Source of the DNA: a virus
Direction: 5' to 3' (one strand)
Length of the DNA: 21,184 bases
Virus record (IMG/VR): IMGVR_UViG_3300025141_000941
Location: 1-21,184 of that record
Made by a program: the position numbers and the translations under genes. This document shows, in pieces, positions 5,589 through 11,210 of the stretch (the stretch's first letter is position 1; the number at the start of each line of letters is the position of its first letter). The notes beneath the pieces were generated by a model. It was given only the letters and a program-made list of their open reading frames with translations. It did no database searches and was not told the origin of the DNA.

Positions 5589-6118
5589 CCCTCTTTGCCT
5601 AGGTCGAGCATGAACCAGTCGTTCACCCACATCAGGGCGATCACGGAGTAGCCGACCAAGTCGAGCCACGAGTCACGCTCTGGTTCGAACAGGACCGGGC
5701 CGTCGTGGTCGCGGAGGTTGTGGAGGCGCTGGATCTTGTCCCAGCATCGGATGACGATGCCGGGGAGACCGAACGCTTCGATGTTGCCGTGTCCGTACAT
5801 GGCTTGTTTCCCGGCGATGGTCATCAGAATGTTGTGCATCGCGGTCGTTGGCGAATCGTGTCCGACTCGGACGTAGGAGTCGAACGCGGCAGCGCCGATG
5901 TTTGCGAACAGGTGCGCCACTCCCGGTTCTTCGCGGACGGTCGGCGCGGGTTGTCCGGGCGTGAAGTACATCGATCGGAGGTCGATCATCTGGTCTTCGA
6001 TGAACACAAGGGCGGCGTGTTCGTCTGGGAAGTTGAGGGCGCCCTCGTCTTCCCAGAGGTCGAAGAACGTGCCGCCGACGATTGCTGCTCCGTCTTCCCA
6101 GTGCGATGGACTGTCCAT
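5585..6118 (-). CDS. Nmad1/DUF1599-like protein, 177 aa
   Basis: This is the only leftward gene. The frame is open to 6178, but the start at 6118 (MDSPSHWEDG) is preferred because TAGGCT lies seven bases before it on the minus strand and the longer form would cover the divergent promoter. The C-terminal half, KQAMYGHGNIEAFGLPGIVI then RCWDKIQRLHNL and ERDSWLDLVGYSVIALMW, matches from memory the phage family DUF1599 (nucleotide modification associated domain 1), with the conserved YG.GN, DK..RL.NL and D...DLVGY blocks. The family is associated with phage nucleotide metabolism or modified bases, but its activity is not established. The N-terminal 90 residues are not recognised. It converges on ssb, sharing four bases. 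Confidence 0.7.
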   Translation of the reverse strand: MDSPSHWEDGAAIVGGTFFDLWEDEGALNFPDEHAALVFIEDQMIDLRSMYFTPGQPAPTVREEPGVAHLFANIGAAAFDSYVRVGHDSPTTAMHNILMTIAGKQAMYGHGNIEAFGLPGIVIRCWDKIQRLHNLRDHDGPVLFEPERDSWLDLVGYSVIALMWVNDWFMLDLGKEG

Positions 6119-6125
6119 ATAAAAA

Positions 6126-6131
6126 AGCCTA
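6126..6131 (-). promoter_or_regulatory. Leaderless-type -10 box for the leftward gene
   Basis: Reading leftward, TAGGCT is followed after seven bases by the ATG at 6118. The same hexamer precedes the genes at 8512 and 17827. A T-run lies in the spacer. No -35 box is clear. Confidence 0.45.
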
Positions 6132-6150
6132 TGCCCATTTTGGGTGAAGG

Positions 6151-6179
6151 TTGGTAAACGTCGCGTAAGCGTGTACACT
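6151..6179 (+). promoter_or_regulatory. Sigma-70-type promoter of the zinc-protein operon
   Basis: TTGGTA (6151-6156) and TACACT (6174-6179) are separated by 17 bases, the best promoter in the window. The start of transcription would be near 6186, with a leader of about 24 bases containing GGAAAG (6199-6204) before ATG 6210. The -10 box lies inside a dyad at 6171-6189. Confidence 0.7.
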
Positions 6180-6189
6180 TAGTGGACAC
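6171..6189. promoter_or_regulatory. 19-base dyad, operator candidate
   Basis: GTGTACACTTAGTGGACAC is a near-perfect inverted repeat: nine-base arms with one mismatch around a central T. It covers the -10 box and the predicted transcription start, where bound repressor would block RNA polymerase. It also lies about 40 bases upstream of the leftward gene's -10 box, so one protein could affect both directions. Confidence 0.6.
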
Positions 6190-6209
6190 CACCAAGACGG
6201 AAAGACACG

Positions 6210-6668
6210 ATGACAGAAACCAAGACTCGCTCTCGCCAGATGTACCGCTGCTTCGAATGCGGCCTCATCATCGGCGCCCGCATTCTCGACAAAGACCATT
6301 ACGACGGCTACTGCCCCAAGTGCGGCGAGTTCGTCGACCGTCAGTTCGTTCCCACCCCGGGGCAACTACGCGCCCTCGGCAAGAAGATCGCCAGCCGGGT
6401 TCCGGCCACGCGTGCCCCGGCACGCCCCGCCTCGAACGACGAGGCCGACACAGTTGACGAACTCGTCCGCGAAGGCAAGCGCACCATCCGCGTCGGCCAG
6501 CAGGTCGTCTGCCAGCCGAAGGAACGCAAGGGCACCAGCCGCCTCCCCGGCGAGGTCATCGAGATCTACGCCGACGACACGGTCCTGATCGACATCGGTG
6601 AAGGCGTATCCAACCGCGTTCATGGCGACTGGGTACACGTTCCGAACCAGCCCAAGGTGAAGGCATGA
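6210..6668 (+). CDS. Zinc-ribbon protein with a C-terminal KOW/SH3-like segment, 152 aa
   Basis: It starts at ATG 6210 with GGAAAG five bases upstream. Residues 12-42 form a zinc ribbon: YRCFECGLIIGARI, then GYCPKCGEFVDR (CxxC, 20 residues, CxxC). Residues about 43-90 are a basic, proline-rich linker (ATRAPARPAS). The C-terminal 60 residues, VGQQVVCQPKERKG..LPGEVIEIYADDTVLIDIGEG, have the alternating pattern of a small beta-barrel (KOW or SH3-like; G.V.....D.VLV). Such pairing suggests nucleic-acid or protein binding, but no named family is recognised. It is the first gene behind the 6151 promoter. Confidence 0.75.
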   Translation: MTETKTRSRQMYRCFECGLIIGARILDKDHYDGYCPKCGEFVDRQFVPTPGQLRALGKKIASRVPATRAPARPASNDEADTVDELVREGKRTIRVGQQVVCQPKERKGTSRLPGEVIEIYADDTVLIDIGEGVSNRVHGDWVHVPNQPKVKA

Positions 6669-7087
6669 CCGAGAAGGTCGATTGGAGTGAATGGCAACTG
6701 ATGAACGTCCCAGTCGAAGAAACGGATCCAGTGATGAACCGCGCCAAGTGCGACCGCTGCGGAGTCCCGACTCGTAGCGAGTTCGAAGGCGAAGGTCACC
6801 CAGAGTGGAACACGCAGTTCGAAGGTGGCCTACACATCTACGCCCGCGGGTACTACGGCGGGTTCTGGGACACGCTGTCTTTCGCAGGCGAGGGACCTGT
6901 GGACGTACACCTGTGCCACGACTGCTCTGCGTGGCTGTGTCGGGAGATCCCGAAGTTGGCAGCCGAAGCAGAGGGCGGGCACTTCAAGGAGAACATCAGG
7001 GATGGTTGCGACTGCGAGTGGGGTGTTGTCATCGACGACCCGCGCGAGGATGTCGCCTTGAGTATCTCTCCAACAACAGGAAGGTAG
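6665..7087 (+). CDS. Cysteine-rich hypothetical protein, 140 aa
   Basis: The start overlaps the upstream stop (ATGA), indicating translational coupling; AAGGTGAAGG precedes it. A possible zinc site is formed by CDRCG (about residues 29-33) and LCHDCSAWLC (about 83-92). Between them is an aromatic, glycine-rich stretch (LHIYARGYYGGFWDTLSFAG) likely to be beta strands. A further CDC pair lies near residue 116. The tail is acidic. Its form, split CxxC pairs around a beta hairpin, recalls phage proteins annotated only as hypothetical. Function unknown. Confidence 0.75.
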   Translation: MTEKVDWSEWQLMNVPVEETDPVMNRAKCDRCGVPTRSEFEGEGHPEWNTQFEGGLHIYARGYYGGFWDTLSFAGEGPVDVHLCHDCSAWLCREIPKLAAEAEGGHFKENIRDGCDCEWGVVIDDPREDVALSISPTTGR

Positions 7088-7091
7088 ATCC

Positions 7092-7352
7092 ATGGTTAAG
7101 GGAACGACCCCCTCCGGTGGCCCCAAGGACCGGTATACAAAAGCCGCCAGCAAGCAGCGGCGAACAGCGGAACGAGTCCGTGCTGACAAGCGCCTCGAAG
7201 AGTTGGCCGATCAGGGCTTCTACACCTGCGCGGATTGCCGCAAGCAGCACACAATCGAAGCGTTCCAGTACGTCTTCGACGGTGAGACTAAAGTGGCTCG
7301 CCGTTGCGAATCCTGCCGAGCGGTTCGTCGAGCCAGCCGGAGGTATCGCTAA
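7092..7352 (+). CDS. Basic zinc-binding protein, 86 aa
   Basis: It starts at ATG 7092 with AGGAAGGT (7078-7085) six bases upstream. The N-terminal 40 residues are highly basic and helical (KAASKQRRTAERVRADKRLE). The C-terminal half has YTCADCRKQHTIEAF and RRCESCRAVRRAS, two CxxC pairs 24 residues apart, a treble-clef-like zinc site. This resembles small phage proteins related to HNH folds, but no H-N-H residues are present, so a nucleic-acid-binding role is more likely than nuclease activity. Third gene of the operon. Confidence 0.75.
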   Translation: MVKGTTPSGGPKDRYTKAASKQRRTAERVRADKRLEELADQGFYTCADCRKQHTIEAFQYVFDGETKVARRCESCRAVRRASRRYR

Positions 7353-7615
7353 TGATGATTATCCCTATCCCACTGTCACAGGTACTTGCCTACGTAGAAC
7401 GTAAACCTGACCTTTACCAAGTGGCGACATGGCCGCCCGACGAATACCAGTCGGGTTGGTCGGTGGCCCATAAAGACTGGGTTGCCATCATCCGCCGCGA
7501 GAGTGACGTTTGGTATTCGTTCGTTCGCGACGAAGAGGGCAATGACGCCATGCTCGACATGGGCGAAACCATGGACTGGATCTCAAGCGACCCGACCGGA
7601 GTACCAAATGAGTAA
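7352..7615 (+). CDS. Hypothetical protein, 87 aa
   Basis: The ATG at 7352 forms TAATG with the preceding stop, and GGAGG at 7339-7343 lies eight bases upstream. ATG 7355 is an alternative. The product begins MMIIPIPLSQVLAYVERKPD and is rich in tryptophan and acidic residues (VATWPPDEYQSGWSVAHKDW, VWYSFVRDEEGND). It is probably a small mixed alpha/beta fold. There are no cysteines, unlike its neighbours. No family recognised. Confidence 0.7.
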   Translation: MMIIPIPLSQVLAYVERKPDLYQVATWPPDEYQSGWSVAHKDWVAIIRRESDVWYSFVRDEEGNDAMLDMGETMDWISSDPTGVPNE

Positions 7616-7772
7616 GGCTGTATCGAAGAAGAAGAGCATCCAAGGTAGGCACGTCACCGCGGCCTGCCGGAGTTACCCGCTGTCCCGAGAGTGCATGAAC
7701 CGTTGCGGCTCTCACGCCAAGTATTGCGACAGTTGCTATTGGGATTGGCTCAAAGCCGGGAAACCAGAATGA
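7608..7772 (+). CDS. Small zinc-finger-like protein, 54 aa
   Basis: The start at 7608 overlaps the previous gene by eight bases and has GGAG at 7598-7601. The first 20 residues are basic (MSKAVSKKKSIQGRHVT). Then CRSYPLSRECMNRCGSHAKY and CDSCYWDWLKAG give five cysteines, including a CxxC near the end. Composition points to a compact zinc-binding domain. Too short for a family name. Confidence 0.65.
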   Translation: MSKAVSKKKSIQGRHVTAACRSYPLSRECMNRCGSHAKYCDSCYWDWLKAGKPE

Positions 7773-8080
7773 GGGAAGGCCAGTTCTGGGACGACCTCGC
7801 CGACGCTAACCCCGACGCCGTCATCTTCGACGGTCCCGGCCCACAGGACTTCTTTGATTGCTGCATCGTCGGCTACGGGTCCCGCATCAACATGTCCCCT
7901 GTGCTGGTTTACGACGAGAACAAGATGATCGAACGCATGATGTGCGGCGGCGACGGCATGTCCTATGAGGATGCTGTTGACTATCTGTCCTTTAACACGT
8001 TCGGGGCATGGTTGGGTGTGGGCACACCGATGATTTTGCGAAGTTACGAGGGACGCAACATCTTTCGGCCCCTTGGTTGA
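7769..8080 (+). CDS. Conserved-type phage hypothetical protein, 103 aa
   Basis: The ATG overlaps the preceding stop (ATGA). The protein includes DAVIFDGPGPQDFFDCCIVG, then PVLVYDENKMIERMM, then MSYEDAVDYLSFNTFGAWLG and VGTPMIL. I know this pattern (D.hh..GhDdAhhGh.....P..VYD..K.I..L....MTYEEAVEYF.FNV.GA..G..TP) as a widespread phage family of unknown function. The normal C-terminus is near TP.hh. Here about a dozen extra residues follow, and a second copy of the C-terminal coding sequence lies just downstream in another frame (8095-8135), suggesting the 3' end was rebuilt by recombination. Confidence 0.8.
   Translation: MREGQFWDDLADANPDAVIFDGPGPQDFFDCCIVGYGSRINMSPVLVYDENKMIERMMCGGDGMSYEDAVDYLSFNTFGAWLGVGTPMILRSYEGRNIFRPLG
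8013..8038 (+). repeat. Direct repeat, copy 1 (26 bases)
   Basis: This copy starts TGGGTGTGGGCACACC and encodes the GVGTPMIL segment of the gene ending at 8080. The identical second copy is at 8095-8120, 82 bases downstream. Confidence 0.9.
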
Positions 8081-8094
8081 TGTCATCCGCTGAG

Positions 8095-8134
8095 TGGGTG
8101 TGGGCACACCGATGATTTTGAGGGCCTACTCCGC
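8095..8134 (+). pseudogene. Second copy of the upstream gene's C-terminus, out of frame
   Basis: 8095-8120 is identical to 8013-8038. Read in the frame beginning at 8097, it gives GVGTPMILRAYSA followed by a TAG stop, against GVGTPMILRSYEG in the intact gene. The tail after the exact repeat is similar but not identical, as expected if it came from a diverged relative. It has no start of its own and lies after the stop of the gene at 8080. Confidence 0.6.
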
Positions 8135-8158
8135 CTAGCCGTTTCGGCGAGACAAACT

Positions 8159-8196
8159 GACTAGGTCACATCCGCCAGTGAAGGAGGTGCCTAGTC
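8159..8196 (+). other. Hairpin enclosing an unused Shine-Dalgarno sequence
   Basis: GACTAGG (8159-8165) pairs with CCTAGTC (8190-8196). Inside the right arm is AAGGAGGTG (8181-8189), a full anti-Shine-Dalgarno match, but no start codon with a convincing frame follows at usable spacing. A smaller hairpin GCCGTTTCGGC lies at 8138-8148. Confidence 0.4.
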
Positions 8197-8202
8197 GTCG
8201 CC

Positions 8203-8225
8203 GGGACCCCCGTTGAGGGGGTCCC
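8203..8225 (+). terminator. Terminator-like hairpin
   Basis: GGGACCCCC (8203-8211) and GGGGGTCCC (8217-8225) form a perfect 9-bp stem with a GTTGA loop. No T-run follows, as is often the case in high-GC genomes. It lies between the zinc-protein operon and the next promoter. Confidence 0.65.
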
Positions 8226-8230
8226 GTGCG

Positions 8231-8243
8231 TCTACACTGTAGA
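8231..8243 (+). promoter_or_regulatory. -10 box TACACT within a 13-base perfect dyad
   Basis: TACACT at 8233-8238 lies eight bases before ATG 8247. The surrounding TCTACACTGTAGA is a perfect inverted repeat about its central C. TTGAGG at 8213-8218 is only 14 bases upstream and sits in the terminator stem, so a -35 box is doubtful. The dyad could be an operator; it differs in sequence from the one at 6171. Confidence 0.5.
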
Positions 8244-8246
8244 TAC

Positions 8247-8507
8247 ATGGCACGACGGCGAAAAAAGCAAGACGATCGGACAAAGACAGCGCGTCTGGTG
8301 CGCTTCTTCGGTGGTCCCTGCGATGACACAACCATGTGGCTCGCGTTGCCACTACCCCCTCGGCTGAAACTCGATATGGGGCGTGCCCCCTATTTCCAGA
8401 TCGAGGCGGGGAAGGCTGAATATGAATACGATTCTGAGCGTGAGTATCTGCCACTGAATAGGTGGTCGCCTCCTACCACGTCAGGGCAGTCAGGCGACGT
8501 AGGCTAA
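8247..8507 (+). CDS. Hypothetical phage protein, 86 aa
   Basis: ATG 8247 (MARRRKKQDDRTKTARLVRF) is chosen over an upstream in-frame ATG at 8226, which lies inside the promoter. The N-terminus is very basic. Then FFGGPCDDTTMWLALPLPP follows, the F.GGPCDG.....L pattern I know from small actinophage proteins of unknown function, and a tyrosine-rich acidic region (KAEYEYDSEREYLPLNRW). No membrane segment. It is expressed from the promoter at 8233, probably with little or no leader. Confidence 0.7.
   Translation: MARRRKKQDDRTKTARLVRFFGGPCDDTTMWLALPLPPRLKLDMGRAPYFQIEAGKAEYEYDSEREYLPLNRWSPPTTSGQSGDVG
8500..8505 (+). promoter_or_regulatory. Leaderless-type -10 box
   Basis: TAGGCT is followed after six bases by ATG 8512. 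The local sequence CGTAGGCTA is shared with the site before 17827. No ribosome-binding site or clear -35 box. Confidence 0.5.
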
Positions 8508-8511
8508 GAGC

Positions 8512-8739
8512 ATGTCTGCTTCGACCGCTCTTTGTATTTGGGCTATCCCCACCTTTCTTGTGGTGCTTTTCGGCAGGCAGTTACCCCTTGATCCGCGGGC
8601 ACGGCTTGCAGCGGGGGCACTGGTTTCAGGGACATCGGCGGGGATCGCTGGTGGGATGATGGTTGGCACCGAAACGGGTCTGTTCGTGGCTTCGGCGTTG
8701 CTGATCTTGGTGGCGTTTCTAATGGGCTACGAGGGCTGA
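8512..8739 (+). CDS. Small membrane protein, 75 aa
   Basis: The product is mostly hydrophobic, with three candidate membrane segments: about residues 5-22 (TALCIWAIPTFLVVLFG), 32-53 (LAAGALVSGTSAGIAGGMMV, glycine-rich) and 56-73 (GLFVASALLILVAFLMGY). The first loop carries RQLPLDPRARR-like basic residues. Size and topology would suit a holin or a small inner-membrane modifier, but no endolysin lies next to it and it directly precedes the portal gene, so function is open. Start set by ATG 8512 behind TAGGCT. Confidence 0.7.
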   Translation: MSASTALCIWAIPTFLVVLFGRQLPLDPRARLAAGALVSGTSAGIAGGMMVGTETGLFVASALLILVAFLMGYEG

Positions 8740-8740
8740 T

Positions 8741-11137
8741 ATGGCATTTCTGGACAAGTTCCGTTTCTCGGGACACGGGCAAGATGGTTGGCACCGCGAG
8801 GGGGAGAAGGCGCAGTTCTTTGGCGCCAACATAAGCGAGTACGGCGGCGCATCAAAGAACAAGGCGTACAAGGACGACTGGGACGTTGAACGCGCGGTCA
8901 CCCACGGCAACGACCGTGTGACTTGGGTCTTCAAGAGCGTTTTCGCTATTGCGTCGAACGCGGCTCGTCTCCGTGCATACATTGAGGATGAGGATGGGGA
9001 AGAACAGGGGGGCCATTCTCTGTTGCCGTTGTTGAATCGGAAGGCGAATGATTACCACGACGCTTACAATTTCCGGTTCCAGTTGTCGTCGCAGATCCTG
9101 CTGTCAAAGCGGGGAGCGTTCATCGAGGTGGTTCGTAACCGTCTAGATGAGGTAACGGCCCTGTATCTCTTGCCGCCTCAGAACACTTATCCGATCCCTG
9201 ATTCGAAAAAGTTTGTGTCGGGATTCAAGGTTGAGATGCCTTACGGCCAGACTGATCGGATTATCCCGGCGGAGAACGTCGAATGGATTCGCATCCCGCA
9301 TCCGATTGACCCTTACCGCGGGCAATCACCCTTGGAGTCGTGTGGTCTCGCTACCGAAATCGATTACTTCTCTCGGGTTTACAACCGAAACTTTATGATC
9401 AACGATGGTCGCCCCGGTGGCATCTTGATGGTCAAGGGCGACATGGACGACGATACCGCTGAAGAATTGCGGCGCCGTTTCCTCGGCTCCACAGGTTCAG
9501 CGCTTGGTGGCGCTGGCCGCTTGACGGTCATGGAGGCCGAACACGCTGCCTACTTCGATACGTCGACCACGAACCGGGACTCTCAGTATTCGGAGTCGAA
9601 GCATCTCGCCAAGCAGGAAATTCTGATGGCGTTCGGTGTCCCTGAGTCCGTTATCGGCAACGCTTCTGATCGCACGTTCGCTAACGCCGACACGGAACTC
9701 GAAGTGTTCTGGCGGGAGACGATGCTTCCCCACCTGATACTGATTGAACGGTCTCTTGATCGCCTTGACGGTTCGGAGGAACTGACGGTCAAGTTCGACG
9801 TGTCCGATGTCGCGATTCTGTCTCGGGACGAACGGGAACGGGCGACGTTCCATCTCGACGAACTCAAGGCTGGCGGCATTTCAATCGACGAATATCGCTC
9901 GCTGACCGGCCGTGATCCCGTCGGGGCAGACCATCTGTGGGTGCAGGGCAACCTGATGCTCGCTGGCGCGACGGGTAAGACCGCTGTGGTTTCGCGGCCT
10001 CTTGTCGTGGAGCCGTCAGGCGGTAATGGTTCAGCACCACCTGAGCCGGGTCCCCCGGTCACCGACCCTGTGGCTCCGGCCAACTCAGGACCGGTCGCCA
10101 TCGGTACTCCTGTCGGCGCTGTCGTGCCGTCGGGGTTTCCCGGCCCGGTGCCCGTGAGGGCAGCAATGCCAGACGACGAGGTAAAGGAGAACGACCCCCG
10201 CCCTTTGTCGGAGACGAAGTGGGGGTTCCCGTTCGGGGAGACGTGGGTCGATAGCAAAGAGGCGGACCTGATCCGTTTGCGCCGTGATCAGCAGTTGGAG
10301 CGCTTAGAAAAATCGGTGGGGATTCAAATGGCAGCGTTCTTCCAGAGGCAGCGTCGTGTTGTGCTGGAGAAGTGGAAGTCTCGCAAGATCCGTGAGAAGG
10401 TCAACAAGGGCCACACGGTTGTCGTCGGCGAGGTTTTCGACACCCCGACGTGGGATGGTCAGTTGACTGCTGATGCTCGGGCGTTCCTCGCCGCCGCGGT
10501 TGTTGATGGCGGTAACGAGGTTGCCCTGATGGTCGGGAAAGAACTCGATGCCGAAGACGGGCTAGTCGCCGCCGCGATTCTCGCTGGCGTGGAGCGCATC
10601 AAGGAAGTCAACGCGACGACGCGCCGTCAGTTGGAGAAGGCCATAGCGGGTGGCCTCTCGAAGGGTGCGTCGGTGGATGACATCGCTGTCGACATTGAGG
10701 ATGTGTTCTCGAAGGCAGTCAAGTCTCGGTCGCCGTTGACGGCTCGTACCGCTGTGTCGTTTGCTGTAAACGAAGGCCAGTTGATCGCAGCAACCCAGTC
10801 CGGCCTCACTCACAAGGTGTGGTTGTCGATGCAGGATGAGAAGGTGCGTCATTCACACACGGATGCGGACGGACAAGCGCGTCCAGTGCGCGACTTCTTT
10901 GTTGTCGGTGGGAGTTTGATGATGCACCCCGGTGCGCCCACGGCTCCGATTACTGAAACGGCGAATTGCCGTTGTACGATGTTGTTTACGTCGAAGCCGG
11001 TGGTGGGCAGTCTGCTCGAATTTGACATCCCGACGGACGATTTACAGCGTGTGAGGGCCGGGGATTCGATTGGGCGAGCCGTTGCGGCGGGCTTTGGGTT
11101 GGCCGTGGCGGCCACGACAGGCAACGAACTGGGATAG
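8741..11137 (+). CDS. Portal protein fused to a MuF-like capsid minor protein
   Basis: The 798-residue product starts at ATG 8741 with GAGGG at 8731-8735. Residues about 50-410 are an HK97/lambda-type portal: DRVTWVFKSVFAIASNAARL, SSQILLSKRGAFIEVVRNRL, YLLPPQNTYPIP, IRIPHPIDPYRGQSPLES, and ILMAFGVPESVIGN (294-307). Residues 420-500 are a Pro/Gly/Ala-rich linker. Residues about 505-750 are MuF-like, with SPLTARTAVSFAVNEGQ, then HSHTDADGQ (704-712) and ANCRC (741-745), the MuF H...DGQ and NCRC signature. Portals form the dodecameric DNA gate at one capsid vertex; MuF proteins are minor internal head proteins. In many phages these are separate genes. The fusion gives one MuF per portal subunit. 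No terminase gene precedes it. Confidence 0.93.
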   Translation: MAFLDKFRFSGHGQDGWHREGEKAQFFGANISEYGGASKNKAYKDDWDVERAVTHGNDRVTWVFKSVFAIASNAARLRAYIEDEDGEEQGGHSLLPLLNRKANDYHDAYNFRFQLSSQILLSKRGAFIEVVRNRLDEVTALYLLPPQNTYPIPDSKKFVSGFKVEMPYGQTDRIIPAENVEWIRIPHPIDPYRGQSPLESCGLATEIDYFSRVYNRNFMINDGRPGGILMVKGDMDDDTAEELRRRFLGSTGSALGGAGRLTVMEAEHAAYFDTSTTNRDSQYSESKHLAKQEILMAFGVPESVIGNASDRTFANADTELEVFWRETMLPHLILIERSLDRLDGSEELTVKFDVSDVAILSRDERERATFHLDELKAGGISIDEYRSLTGRDPVGADHLWVQGNLMLAGATGKTAVVSRPLVVEPSGGNGSAPPEPGPPVTDPVAPANSGPVAIGTPVGAVVPSGFPGPVPVRAAMPDDEVKENDPRPLSETKWGFPFGETWVDSKEADLIRLRRDQQLERLEKSVGIQMAAFFQRQRRVVLEKWKSRKIREKVNKGHTVVVGEVFDTPTWDGQLTADARAFLAAAVVDGGNEVALMVGKELDAEDGLVAAAILAGVERIKEVNATTRRQLEKAIAGGLSKGASVDDIAVDIEDVFSKAVKSRSPLTARTAVSFAVNEGQLIAATQSGLTHKVWLSMQDEKVRHSHTDADGQARPVRDFFVVGGSLMMHPGAPTAPITETANCRCTMLFTSKPVVGSLLEFDIPTDDLQRVRAGDSIGRAVAAGFGLAVAATTGNELG

Positions 11138-11147
11138 TTGGCCTAGA

Positions 11148-11165
11148 CGCTCCGCCACTGGAGCG
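11148..11165 (+). terminator. Weak terminator-like hairpin
   Basis: CGCTCC (11148-11153) and GGAGCG (11160-11165) enclose a six-base loop just after the portal stop. No T-run follows. It may reduce read-through or protect an mRNA end. Confidence 0.4.
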
Positions 11166-11176
11166 GGCAGTGGTCA

Positions 11177-11182
11177 TATCCT
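11177..11182 (+). promoter_or_regulatory. Possible -10 box before the protease gene
   Basis: TATCCT would start transcription near 11189, giving a short leader with AGGAG (11201-11205) before ATG 11211. No -35 box is evident. Confidence 0.35.
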
Positions 11183-11210
11183 GTGAGAGAACATGGCTAC
11201 AGGAGACCGC

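Noticed and set aside
5705-6157. Rightward open frame of 150 codons opposite the Nmad1-like gene
   Set aside because: It is the shadow of the leftward gene, whose protein has recognisable conserved blocks; the rightward translation is low-complexity Val/Asp/Glu.
10439-10445. GACACCC in the portal-MuF gene (and another at about 12189)
   Set aside because: Both are in coding sequence, lack the following AA and have no flanking stem.
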